Below are positions 46,094 through 57,126 of a DNA stretch of 64,000 bases, in pieces; the stretch's first letter is position 1, and each line of letters begins with the position of its first letter. The DNA comes from Mytilus californianus. Its lineage: Eukaryota > Mollusca > Bivalvia > Mytilida > Mytilidae. Below the pieces are notes generated by a model, which was given only the letters and a program-made list of their open reading frames with translations, was not told the DNA's origin and did not search any database. The position numbers and the translations under genes are program-made. The stretch is from positions 72,005,839 through 72,069,838 of the forward strand of contig NW_026262734.1 in assembly GCF_021869535.1 (NCBI RefSeq), given 5' to 3'.

Positions 46094-46710
46094 TCAAAGA
46101 CAGCAAGTACAAATGTATCTAGGAGTTACAAAAAGCAATGATCTTGATTGGGGGCCCCATATTAATAATTTAACTTCAAAGGCAAATAAAACACTAGGTT
46201 TTTTACGTAGAAACATGAAAAACTGTACACGTAAGGTTAAAAACCTTACGTACACATCACTTGTGCGTCCGACCGTCGAGTACTCCTCACCAGTTTGGGA
46301 TCCGTACAAACAAAGCCAAATAAACCAAATTGAGCAGATACAGCGTAAAGCAGCAAGATATGTTTTTAATGATTATAACGATAGATCACCAGGAGCTGTC
46401 ACTGGTATGTTAAACAAGTAAAATGGGAAAACTTACAATCCCGTAGAACAAAAGCTAAGCTTGTCTTGATTTATAAGATTAATGGGGGGTTGGTCGAAGT
46501 CACTAATGACGTCCTGACACAATCTGACAGGCGAACTAGAGGCCTACATAAATTTCGACATATATATACAAATAAAGACTTTTTTAAATCATCTTTTTTC
46601 CCCAAGTACTATTGCTGTCTGGAACGATCTCCCAGAAACAATTTGCATGCCACCCTCCCTAGAATCCTTCAAAGGTGGTATCTCCACCTTAACATTTGGA
46701 GGTTCTAGTC
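46094..46710 (+). pseudogene. LINE C-terminal domain
   Basis: After a stop at 46027 the frame resumes with YLGVTKSNDLDWGPHI, TLGFLRRNMKNCTRKVK, LVRPTVEYSSPVWDPY and RKAARYVFNDYNDRSPG. It then continues with frameshifts to TIAVWNDLPETICMPPSL and FKGGIST near 46700. These are typical of the region after the RT in CR1/Jockey-like elements. No polyA or microsatellite tail is obvious in the next 200 bp. Confidence 0.8.
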
Positions 46711-47084
46711 TGGCTAATTAATTAGTGTATTTAAGCCACTGTACATAATGTCAATATGTTTAACATTAAACTACAACTAATGTTATTTTAAATTGTAATT
46801 GAACTGTGGTAAATATTTTATTTTATTATAACACAATTTTCGACATCCATTTGCATGTACATAGCGCCACAGTTCTGGGATATTCCACACTCCGGCACCG
46901 GAGTCTTTCCCGTACTAGGAAGAAGGAAAGATTATACAACAATCAGTGAGATCAAAGATATCATAGTTATACCTAATCATCATACTAGATTACAATCAAG
47001 AGTCATTAAAAGTAATTCTTAATAAAAACATTGAAGTCAGTTAATGCTTCAACACAAATTTTTAAACATTTCCTGATTTTTTTT
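46711..47084. other. LINE 3' flank, nothing further recognised
   Basis: AT-rich sequence with a short GC-richer stretch near 46885 (CACTCCGGCACCGGAGTC, itself palindromic). It may be LINE 3' UTR; no feature can be supported. Confidence 0.35.
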
Positions 47085-47217
47085 TAAATATATATATTTT
47101 TTAAATATTTACCGTACAATGCCATATAAATATCTGAAAAAACCTTAATACCATTAATTATATTTTTATTTTAAAAGTAGGGCGAACGGACTCTATGGGT
47201 GAATGGACCTGATACCC
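47085..47217 (-). repeat. Inverted partial copy of the GTCCGTTCGCCC element end
   Basis: On the minus strand GGTATCAGGTCCATTCACCC, ATAGAGTCCGTTCGCCC, then AT-rich sequence that matches 48163-48350. The two stretches are inverted relative to each other and bracket 47218-48162. Confidence 0.72.
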
Positions 47218-47826
47218 ATGTGTGTGTGGGGTGCAACTTCTAAAAGTGAAGCAAAACCCTTTTCTGTAGTCAAATAGTCTAGAAGTTAGTCAGTTGTGCC
47301 CCAGCGACTCTTTTCACAAAAAATCTTACGATTATAATTAATCGTAAAGTTATACTGAAATGTTCATGACTTACGAGTATTTTTACTTGCAAGATTATTT
47401 GTGAAAAGAGCTGTAAGCTCCTATCATACCTATGTTCCTGAATGTGAGCTGGCACTTTATTCCAATTTCTGAATTTAAGCAAACCAAACAATGTTACTGA
47501 TAGACTTAACTTTTGGTAGCTGTTAAAATGAATACTGCCCAAAAGAATTCCTGCTAAAACGTATTAGAAAAAACCTGCGAATGTCTGACGGTAGTCAACC
47601 AGTAGAATTAATATTCCCCACCGATCCAATAGAAGGATTAGTCGTTCATAGCTAAAAAAAAATGTCTAAAATAACATTCCATTTGAATTGAAACTGCTTA
47701 GTTTCGGTATATTGGGATGCATATTGCGGTATCTTAGGGTAAAGAATCACACCAGGTCCAGGACGAACATGTGATCCCGCTTGGAGTTTTAACTTAAAAA
47801 TAAAATGACAGGCTGCTTTAATTAAC

Positions 47827-47957
47827 CTTTTGAAGACAAATATTTCTTGATATTCAGATCTTTCTTTGTACAAAATTTCTTCTATTTCCAAACTAGCACT
47901 ATAGCCAGCCCACTGGTCATTTTCTTCTCGAAACCATTTACCATTTATAACTGCCAT
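47827..47957 (-). CDS. Isolated exon resembling spermidine synthase exon 1
   Basis: Starting from the Met codon at 47957, the minus strand reads MAVINGKWFREENDQWAGYS followed by SLEIEEILYKERSEYQEIF and VFK. Spermidine synthases (aminopropyl transfer from decarboxylated S-adenosylmethionine to putrescine, cytosol) begin with this pattern: xGWFxExxxxWPGxxxSLxVExxLxxxxSxYQxxxVFxS. The block ends at AAAAG followed by GTTAAT, a plausible donor, at about the position where exon 1 ends in animal genes as I recall. The frame stays open upstream to 48092 and for 58 codons downstream, but without resemblance. I found no second exon (glycine-rich SAM-binding GGGDGG) on the minus strand of the window. 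It could be a true first exon with a far downstream gene, a pseudogene, or an exon carried by a mobile element. Confidence 0.6.
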
Positions 47958-48159
47958 CTCGTTTTGAGCTCCAGTTTGAAATGATTTACCTCCCCTGTCA
48001 AAGGTCTCATAAAAATAGAAACAAGAAGCGACAAGAAGCGACAAGAAAACAAATTTAGTGCCAAGACAGTCTCCGACCTTGAAATTATTCAAATTATTAT
48101 TTTAATTTTCTCTGCTGCTTTAACTAGGTCCACAGATTTACTCAAAGTTACCCCAAAAC

Positions 48160-48942
48160 GGTATCGGGTCCGTTCGCCCTAATTACATGTTCGCCCTGGG
48201 TCCGTTCGCCCTGAGTCCGTTCGCCCATAGAGTCCGTTCGCCCTGGGTCCGTTCGCTCTAATTTAAAAAAATGTATTAATATTTATGGTATAATTTAAGG
48301 TTTTATAATCTTATTCAGATATTTAAATGGTAAATATTAAAAAAATATATATATATCCAAATTCATGAATAAACATGGAAATTAATGAAAAAAACAAATG
48401 GTTTTTGTTTTGGAGCATTAATCAGGCTAATTGGCTTCATTGTTACAATTGTTTTTATTCAGCATTACTTATAAAAAGGAAATTGTTTTCGCCGCATGGC
48501 TTCTTTGATCTCAAGGTGTTGAGTGAGTTGGATCTTGTTATACCTGTTTGGATTGTTTTGAAATTGTTACAAGGTTTCAAAAAAGATAAATCCATACAGA
48601 TAACTTGGTCTCCAGTTTCTGAACACTTTTTCTTCTTCTTCAAAATACTGCCCACATTCAACATGATGAATATTCTGGCAAGAATATTTAATGCAAATCA
48701 AAAGAAAAATAATTATCTGGTAGCAGCAATACCGTGACAACATAAATATTCGGCGAAATTTTCAACAAACTTTAACATAATTAATTCAAATAATTTATAC
48801 TATACAAGACAACAAAATAAAATAGAAATCAGGGCGAACGGACTCAGTGCGAACAGGAATTAGGGCGAACGGACCCAGGGCGAACAGGTATTAGGTCGAA
48901 CAGGTACTAGGGCGAACGTGAATCAGGGCGAACGGACCCGGA
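48160..48942. mobile_element. Element with iterated GTCCGTTCGCCC inverted ends
   Basis: The left end (48160-48262) has about six iterations of GTCCGTTCGCCCT-like sequence; the right end (48828-48942) has about seven in the complementary orientation (AGGGCGAACGGAC). Between them lies 565 bp of AT-rich DNA with a 120-codon frame at 48375-48737 that I do not recognise. Iterated terminal inverted repeats recall foldback-type transposons. A partial copy lies at 40234-40440. Confidence 0.72.
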
Positions 48943-49127
48943 TTCCCCCAAAACATACCATTAAAGAAGTTAAAGTCACTTCAATTGTAATTATTTCATT
49001 TTTACATAATTTTTATGTGGGATCACATAATAATACATGTATGTAACCCTAAGTTTAATCTTATTTTAAATTTTGCATGTGCACAATGTAGATGCGGGTC
49101 CATATTTTGAGATCTGTAACAAACAAA

Positions 49128-50098
49128 ACTAGAGGCTCTCAAGAGCCTGTGTCGCTCACCTGATTCTACTTTGGTTTTGGAAATCATGTAAAAATAGATT
49201 AAAATCATAACAGATACCCTAATAATGAGTGAGGCCAAATTTGGTTTAATATTGGTCCTGTAATTTAATAAAAAATCCTGGTGGCCATCTTGAACAGTAA
49301 ATCGGCAACAAAGTAGCAACACTTAATCAGCACCTCATAAGAAACATTTATGCCATGTTTTGGTTTCATTCCATTCAGTGCACCTCTAGAAGAAGCATTT
49401 GTATGTATTTCCCATAGGGTCGTATGTTAAAGGAAGTCCCCCCATTGGCGGCCATCATGGATGAAGGATCAGCTTCAAAGTAACAACACTTGGTCAGCAC
49501 CTCAAAAGGAACATGCATGCCATGTTCGGTTTCTTTCCATTCAATTGTTCTCTAAAAGAAGACATTTGTATGTATTTCCCATAGGGTCCTATGTTAAACT
49601 AAGTCCTCCAATGACGGCCATCTTGGATTATGGATTGGCTTCAAAGTAACAACACTCGGTCAGCACCTCATAAGGAACATTCATGCCATGTTTGGTTTCA
49701 TTCCATTTAGTGGTTCTCTAAAAGAAGACATTTGTATGTATTTCTCATAGGGTCCCATGTTAAACTAAGTCCCCTGCAGGCGGCCATCTTGGATTATGGA
49801 TCGGCTTCAAAGTAACAACACTCGGTTAGCACCTCATAAGAAACATTCATGCCATGTTTGGTTTCATTCCATTCAGTTGTTCTCTAAAAGAAGACCTTTG
49901 TATGTATTTCCCATAGGGTCCCATGTTAAACTAAGTCCCCTGCTGGCGGCCATCTTGGATTATGGATCAGCTTCAAAGAAACAACACTCGTTCAGCACCT
50001 CATAAGGAACATTCATACCATGTTTGGTTTCATTCCATTCAGTGGTTCTCTAAAAGAAGACCTTTGTATGTATTTCCCATAGGGTCCCATGTTAAAAT
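49128..50098 (+). mobile_element. GAGGCTCTC-head element with 167-bp tandem units
   Basis: Head ACTAGAGGCTCTCAAGAGCC and TGTGTCGCTCACCTGATTC, then five units of about 167 bp (GGCGGCCATCTTGGATTATG, GGCTTCAAAGTAACAACA, ATTTCCCATAGGGTCC). It ends abruptly at 50098 with no stem-loop. Repeat frames at 49461-50162 are incidental. Confidence 0.75.
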
Positions 50099-50328
50099 AA
50101 AAATACACAGAAAGAACATTGAAGTCCATTTTCCTAATACATTATTACTATACTATATATAAAAATATTAATATTCGCGAACCATTTAGGTCACAGAAAT
50201 TCCAAAATATGGCATCAGTAAGGAGAGTTGTACAAATAATGTGAATACACAGAACCCCGATCCAATTTATCTTTTGCAAAAAGTATTCATCATTTTCTGT
50301 TTTGTATGTACTAACAACATTCCATTTT

Positions 50329-51311
50329 AGTCTCGCCTTGACGGAGTCAAAAAGCGAGACATAGGTATGCTGTTTCCGGCGTCTGCGGCGGCAACAATGT
50401 ATTAGTTTGTGATTAGGTCTAGTTCATGGTGAACCACTAGTGGTAGATCAATGATATTTGGTATGCAGTTGTATTAGCATTGACACATCTCATTACCATG
50501 GAGATGTTTTGGCCCTGCCCCCTCAGTCAAGGTCTATTGACTTTGAAACTTTTCATAGTTTACATGTATTATTTTGTGATTAGGTCAATTTATGGGGAAC
50601 CACTAGTGGTAGGTCAATGATATTTGGTATGCAGTTGTATAAGCATTGGCATATCTCATTTCCATGGAGATTGTTTGGCTCCGCCCCCTTAGTCATGGTC
50701 TATAGACTTTGAAAATTTTGCTAAGTTAACATGTATTAGTTTGTGATTAGGTCAGTTCAAGGGGAACCATAAGTGGTAGACCAATGTTAATTGGTGTTCA
50801 GTTGTATAAGCATTAGCACATCTCATTTCCATGGAGAATATTTGGCCCTGCCCCCTCAGTCATGGTCTATTTACTTTGAAATTTTTGCTTACTTTACATG
50901 TATTAGTTTGTGATTAGATCAGTTTAAGATGAACTGCTAATGTTAAGTCAATGATATTTGGTATGCAAATTTATTGGGATTTACAATATCGTTTCCATGG
51001 AGATTATATAGCCCCACCCCTGATCATGGTTCATTGACTTTGAAACTTTTACATAGTTTACAAGTTAATGTTTGTGTTTAGGTTTGTTTAAAGGGAACGA
51101 CTTATAATAAGTCAATGGTATTTGGTATGCAGTTGTATTAGCACTGGCACATCTCATTCCATGTAGATTGTTTAGCCATGTACCTTCAGTCATGGTTCAT
51201 CGACTTTGAATATTTGCATAACTTACATGTTAAAGTATTGCTATTTTAATTTCAACTTTTGCATTATCAAAATTACAAAAAGGCGAGACATATCTCTGTG
51301 ATAACAGTTTA
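50329..51311 (-). mobile_element. TAAACTGTTATCACAGAG element, left-arm copy
   Basis: On the minus strand it begins TAAACTGTTATCACAGAG and ATGTCTCGCCTTTTTG, has about five units of 180 bp (ACCATGACTGAGGG, GCATACCAAATATCATTG), CCGCCGCAGACGCCGG, and a 3' stem-loop (GTCTCGCTTTTTGACTCC, GTCAAGGCGAGAC) followed by TAAAA. It splits a flanking sequence that is present uninterrupted at 51458-51655. Confidence 0.82.
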
Positions 51312-51457
51312 TTCTATAATTTCGATTAAAATATTCTTAAACCTGCAGTTAAAATAGGTCACATGACCCAAATAAACATTCCCCGTGATTGGTTGAACTA
51401 CTGTGGCCTCGATGTAAAGCAACGCAAGCTTCGATGTAAAGAACACACTTCCAAGGA

Positions 51458-51655
51458 GTAAGGAGAGTTGTACAAATAATATGAATACGCAGAACCCCGA
51501 TCCAATTCATCTTTTGCTAAAAGTGTTTATCATTTTCTGTTTCGTAGCTACTAACAACATTTTTTTTTCTATAATTCCGTTTTAAATATGCCAAAACCTG
51601 CAGTAAAAATAGAGGTATATCCCAACTTAACATTTCCCGATTGGTTGAACTTTGA
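51458..51655. repeat. Uninterrupted second copy of the flanks of the 50329 element
   Basis: 51458-51567 matches 50214-50328 (AAGGAGAGTTGTACAAATAA) and 51568-51655 matches 51312-51400 (AACCTGCAGT, GATTGGTTGAAC). It is therefore a tandem copy without the insertion, with a T-run at the junction. Confidence 0.78.
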
Positions 51656-51796
51656 GGTTGAACTGCTATGTCTTGTCTTGTCTTGTGTGAAGATCCTGCC
51701 TTTCAAAGGCACACCTCTGGTTACATAGTAGAATATGGTGTATTTAACACCCACTAAATGTTTATTACACTATTAAAATCTAAAACAAAAGATAAT

Positions 51797-52706
51797 TTAG
51801 ATTTTAAATATCCACGCCTTTGACTGAGTGGTTGCAAGCAACCCTTTCTTTTTATTCACCGGCAATGTTAATAATATTGTATTACGTCTAATGTGCAAAG
51901 CAAAGCAAAGTTTTCTACTTATGTATTCTACAAGATGAAGAAAATCTGTACATCCACATTTACATTGACAGTTACAGAGCAAGGCACTAGCATCAGATAT
52001 TAGTTGTGTACTAATTTCTAGTTTTTCTAATGTTGTACATTTCGGACAGAGCTCGCTTTTATTGATAATATTCGAAAGTTCAAGCAGGTGATAGTTTCTA
52101 GCAGAAGCTAAAGCAGGACATGAATGAATGAAATGGTCTAATGTTTCAGCGTCCTCCTCGCATAAGAGACATGTTGGGTTGTCCCGTTGATGTCAACTTG
52201 GTTGAAAGCTGCCCTATTACATTGGAGAATGTATGTAACAGTAAGGAGTCTAAGTTTGATGGGGAGACGCTGAATGTCTTTTGCAGAGTCTGGACACTTG
52301 CTAGAGCATTGTGTAGATGACCAGTTTTATAATTGGATGTAGAAATAAATGAAATACTCTTATAGTAGACAGACATGGTAACCACATGTTCAACCCAGAA
52401 GGTGTCAATCGCTTTCCTGATAGAGTTCTTCCATTTTAATTTTGAAGGTGGTTCATCTAAAATGTTAAAGATTGATGGTAGGCTGTATTTGATTAATAAA
52501 GATCTGATTTTTGTGAACAAACTGTCCTTTACAGCTATTGAGATGAGGATTTGTCTTTCTGCGACTTGTCTTTCTATAGAGCTCTCTTGTCTTGAAATAT
52601 TTGCAAAAGTTCCCAAAGCTAGTTTATGGATTTTACTAATTACTGGAATCGTACCCGACAGTATATACACAGTCATGTCTGTTGTGTTAGTGGGAATAGA
52701 TAAAGG
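51797..52706 (-). pseudogene. LINE C-terminal fragment, left arm
   Basis: The minus strand encodes the region after the RT of a LINE: LALGTFANISRQESSIERQ, ILDEPPSKLKWKNSIRKA, then after a frameshift IKLRLLTVTYILQCNRAAF, then after another CLLCEEDAETLDHFIHSC, a C-x2-C-H-C zinc motif typical of such tails, and a closing Cys-rich CNCQCKCGC before the stop at 51797. The RT is absent (5' truncation near 52706). Two frameshifts are shared with the right-arm copy, so they predate the inverted duplication. Confidence 0.8.
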
Positions 52707-53544
52707 ACCTCGATGTAAAGCAACGCAAGACTCGGTGCAAAGCACACACTAAATTTTCCGTTAATACACAACAACCGATTCACAAACAGAGATGTTCTTG
52801 CGCTCAAATGTAATTCTAAGTGAAGTATACTGGTAAAGTACAATTCTAATCTTTTACAGAAGTATATACACATTTTATCATTAATATATTATCATGCTTC
52901 TGCATATTTATCTCTGCTGAGCTATAGTTAAATTTAATTCTATACAAATTTTGTTACGTCAAGCAATAGGAGTAAGAATATTTCGCGCCAAAACAAGAAA
53001 ATAACCTGCAACATTAATAAACTATTTTATCATCATGTTTTTGACATTTCCAACAGAAAATTGCCTTTGGTATCAGCAATTGTGGTAAGTATTACTTATT
53101 ATTGCTAAGGTTCTCCAGATCTGGATCTCTTGATCTTATTGACGGTCAATTTAATCCCATTTATCAATTATTCCCGATGACACTTTTTTGACAGAAATGT
53201 CAACCCAGTCGATTTGTGTCATGGGTGAACATCTGATCTATTTGATGAAATAATTTATTCATTAACTGTACATGCAATATTTTTGTTAACCGTAAACAAA
53301 CCCATTGCATGTCAGCAAGGTAAATGGGTTATGTATGTGTTAATTGTGTAGTTTGTATCGTCAGTGCAGTGCGTGATCACGTGATATTATTATCTGTAAA
53401 CAAACGGGCTCCCGATGTAACACGTGTCGGAATTATCCATACAAGGTGCAATCAATCTTATATTTCATTGATTATATAGGGAATCACTGAAGCATAATCG
53501 CAGCAGCCCCCCACTTAAGAAAATTTCTGGATCAACCACTGATA

Positions 53545-53698
53545 GCGTAGCAGCTTCATAGGGCTACGTAGATTTTTGACAACTGAACGTGTAGCTAGCC
53601 TACATGTAGCTGCTATGCTAAATAGATATTAAAAGTCAAGATAGCAGCTAGGCTAGCTACATGTTTAGTAGTTAAAAATCTATGTAGCAGCTGCTACT
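53545..53698. repeat. Internal palindrome in left arm
   Basis: GTAGCAGCT, ACGTAGATTTTTGAC and GTAGCTAGCCTACATGTAG return inverted as GCTAGGCTAGCTACATG, GTTAAAAATCTATGTAG and AGCTGCTAC. Arms of about 65 bp with a loop of about 20 bp. Mirrored at 60606-60760. Confidence 0.85.
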
Positions 53699-54104
53699 AT
53701 ATTGAACGCAACCCTGTTCAGTAGTTAAATACATGTACACATAGTTGTGAATTTTTTTTATATGAAACTTCTTTGCCTTTGAAAACAGAGAATATAATCT
53801 TTTTGTTTTCAGAAATTCCGTTGAGCATTACAATTAGTGTTGTATTTAGGTGCTGTACATGTTGACCTTTGTCTTTGAGAGCTGTTAGTAACAATCCTAG
53901 TTCTTAGAAATGTAGACAATGGACACAAATGTGAACCATGATGATATGGGTAACTGACATTTTTCTCTGATTTTATTATCTAACCATTTAATAATTTCTG
54001 AATTATCTGTATTTGCAATATCTTTGTATTTCATGTGTAATCATGAACAGATCTTCAATTTGTTCAAGTTAATATACAATAAATTGCTATTTATGATGAT
54101 GAAG

Positions 54105-54553
54105 AATTTGTATGCTCCCCTCCAAGGGTGACTGGGGAATAGAAGTATGGTCACCATTGGTCTTCCTCCGACCAGCAGTAAAACCCTTGCTAAAGTGGGG
54201 CGTCCGTTTGGCTGTGCGGGATGTACAAATTTGAAGCCACGTCCGGTCAGAATGGGGATAAAATCCGATGCCTCGTGTAAAGAGAGTGCCACGCTCTTTG
54301 CACGTTAAGAACCCTTGCAACAACTCTTTGAGGGGTCCGTAGGTGACCTGTTGCAAGGCTAAATTTCGGTCCCTATCCAATATACCCTCATTTCCCGTGG
54401 CAGTCCAAATTTCTCCGACCTTAATCCCGGACGCCTCTATTATAGAACCTACCTATTGTATTTATTGTTAATTTGTTCTCGTCCTGAATATGCATGAAAT
54501 ATTTGCCACTGGACGTTAAGCAACCAACAATCAATCAATCAATTTGTATGCTC
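54105..54553 (+). mobile_element. SINE-like insertion with 13-bp target duplication, left arm
   Basis: AATTTGTATGCTC occurs at 54105-54117 and again at 54541-54553. The 3' end just before the second copy is an AATC microsatellite (CAACAATCAATCAATC), a tail usual in SINEs or short LINE fragments. The body (GGTCTTCCTCCGACCAGC, GGACGTTAAGCAACC) is a dispersed bivalve repeat I recall. The minus-strand frames at 54041-54380 lie within it and are not genes. No A/B-box promoter was identified with certainty. Confidence 0.78.
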
Positions 54554-55769
54554 ACATAAAGATGGCGGATAATGAATCTTGACATCATTGTATAATCTAT
54601 CACGAGACATTATTATTTGTAAACAAATGTTGAAAACAAACGTGTCGGAAATTTCGATATCATTCTAGATTTTGGATTATTTTTACTGAATTTGCAAAAT
54701 ATACTGGATTGTGGAAAATTTACACACCTTTATGACGTCATTTACTGGATTGAGGCGACCGCCTGTATCACTGCACTATTAAAGATCATCAAGTGTCTTT
54801 GTGATCGTCCAGATAAACTAGAAATAATGTTTGTTCCAAAAGGTTCTTAATAACATTTCTCTAATGACAGAAGTGCTGATTATCAATTATAAGAATATAA
54901 TTCACCAAAATGATTCGTCTAATAAAGCTTTTTTATGCCCCTGACGTAACGCAGATTATAAAGCTAACTGAGTGTTTTAATTTATATTGTAATTGGTTTT
55001 TGCAATTTGCATTATACATCCGGTTTGTACAAACTGGGATTTGCAATAGGTTTATGAAAAAAAATGATGTACAATGCCAAGTAACAAATGAAATAGTCGA
55101 TCTTTAAAATGTATATTCAAATAGTAGCTGTATATATATACACATTTCTATTCACAACTATCCAACATTACTTTCAACTGAGATGTGCAAGAATGTACAC
55201 ACTATTACATAGTTTTAATAAAGGTTGTTTAACTTCATCATTATCTTCTTCTTTTCACAGTCAATTATTTCAATTCAAATGGAAACAAAAATTCAGCAAC
55301 AATCTTTTGGTGACCAGTCAGCTGTCTTAGGTTTACGTATATCTTTTCTTTTTTTAAAGAAAGCAACTTGTCTAAAGGATGTACTTAGGTGAAATTAAAA
55401 AAGTCTAGAATTCAAAATTGATACTATAAGTCAGAAGAGCATTAGTTAAGGAACAAAATAAGCTAAACATATTGATAGGTTATGATATCATTTATCAGTT
55501 TATGATTTCTAAATATTAGAAACATAACCCCGTTGAATTTGACAATATACACTAAAACTTTTACGAAAGTTTTTTTTTTTTTTAAGTAGTACACTAAATC
55601 AAGTACTACCAAGATGGCACTTTCTGGTATCTATACTGTACATAACTGCAAAACATGAACACTTACAATTTATTACACACAAAAATGTCAAAACAATACA
55701 TTAATCCTATAGATCCTAATTATACATACACGGTAATACTATATATATTTTTCTTCTAGAACGTTAAGT

Positions 55770-56167
55770 TTAAGGATGTTCGCTACTCTGTTTTAAAATA
55801 ACAAGCTTTTTAAAAGACTGTTCTAAATTTATAGTATATAAATAAAGGAACCAAAAAAGCAGAAAAAAATGAAGGGTCCGTGTGCTTGCTTTTGAGATAT
55901 AAGCCATTGAAAATTTGGCGGGAAATGATTCTCTCTAGATTTTTCATACTTTTAACATTGTCCGCTTTTCTCTTTTAAAAACTATGAAAAAATAACAAGG
56001 ATTTTATAAGATTTTCAAATATGGCTATTAAAACTATATGAAATAAAATTATGAAAAGAAAAGTAGGGGTAAGTGGACAAAATTATTTAATGGCAAAACA
56101 TGGATAAAACCAGAGGATTCCGAAAATCTGGCAAAATTTCAAAAACAAGAGGAGCGAACATCCTTAA
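55770..56167. mobile_element. MITE with TTAAGGATGTTCGCT ends
   Basis: TTAAGGATGTTCGCTACTC at the left end is matched by GAGCGAACATCCTTAA at the right end. The interior is AT-rich and non-coding. Confidence 0.85.
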
Positions 56168-57126
56168 GAATCTTTTATAATATAAGTGAAGGTGCTATCT
56201 TTAGTCAAATTCAATATACAGAGAATCACAATTTACCAAGGACGTACGAGCCGCGGTATAATTGTATTAATGTATATACCATGCACGGGAATATGTCAGA
56301 CCCCTTCAATCTAGGATTTGCATATTTGGAAAAGTCAGATATGTCTATCCAAGAGTATTTGATACTTACAGTTTTCATGTATAAACAACAAACACACCTA
56401 CTTACCAAACCGTTTAATATTTATAAACAAAGCAGGCTAAGTTACAAATAACAGAATAATAAGCTCACATAAATTTTTCTTCTCACTATAAATTAACCAC
56501 AAGATAATTAAGATAATTAAAATACACACCATAGTTCAGATTTAAATATCAAGATTAAATTTAAGGAAAAAAAAAAAACAACTCACAATTTACTACAATA
56601 TGAATATATAATACAGATTAATTCCAAAATAATAATAAATTTTAAAACATTTATTTGAAATGTTATTATATAAGGTAATCTGGCGCAATACCCGCAATGG
56701 TAGTCGCCATTAAACTCGATTTAGTAGTAGTAGTTTGTCGTCAATTTCTTCATCTGTCGTCTAGGCGAAACGTTTAAGGTTTTTTTTCAACGTCATGTTG
56801 TTTTTATAAAAGGACGTAACACTGCTACTATGATTGTCAATTCCACGTGTTCGCTTGTAACCAATGATATTCATATAAATGTGATAGGAGGTAAGGTAAA
56901 ATAATATACAAAGACATTCCAACACTCTAAATTTTAGTTTTTCAAATTACTGTGATCACTCTAATTAAAGTAGTTCGGGTGTCTTTTTCTGAGCATCTCT
57001 TCAGGGCATGTTGCAAACATATATTTTGGGTTTAAAAATACATTACCAAGTGTTTGCGCGACCCCGCCTTTTTTTTAATTTTTCAAGAAAATAAGGCCTG
57101 TGACCCCCTATTTTTATTTGATATTT

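Larger units (their letters stand above)
40830..46710 (+). pseudogene. Degenerate non-LTR retrotransposon (2A-like motif, PHD finger, endonuclease, RT)
   Basis: One LINE can be followed from an N-terminal start at 40830 to its C-terminus at about 46710, interrupted by a MITE (41250-41531) and a 2.3-kb element (43114-45391). The order is a short leader with LLLSNQVETNPGP, PHD-type zinc finger, APE-type endonuclease, linker, reverse transcriptase and C-terminal domain. LINEs of this type reverse transcribe their RNA at a nicked target site in the nucleus. In-frame stops occur in the PHD finger (a TGA where Cys is expected), in the endonuclease and at 42807, and frameshifts split the RT, so it is dead. 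The clade is CR1/L2/Jockey-like in my judgement; a tree would be needed. Two of the interruptions came after its insertion, since its coding sequence reads cleanly across both junctions. Confidence 0.85.
50305..55484 (+). repeat. Giant inverted repeat, left arm
   Basis: The reverse complement of 58810-64000. Matching positions sum to about 114,294-114,305 all along the arm, and every open frame of the arm reappears on the other strand in the right arm. Four amino-acid changes in 199 codons of one frame and one in 73 of another suggest about 99% identity. The arm includes an element (50329-51311), a LINE fragment, a SINE-like insertion and an internal palindrome. The inner end stops within a MITE sequence. 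The outer end coincides with the end of the window on the other side, so the real arm may be longer. Confidence 0.95.

Noticed and set aside
49461-50162. Three overlapping frames with similar proteins (SNNTRSAPHKEH...)
   Set aside because: They are produced by the 167-bp tandem units of a truncated element; there is no start context, domain or conservation beyond the repeat.
54041-54380. Frames of 83 and 97 codons, repeated in the right arm, as conserved genes
   Set aside because: They lie inside the SINE-like insertion bounded by a 13-bp duplication. Conservation between arms is due to the inverted duplication.
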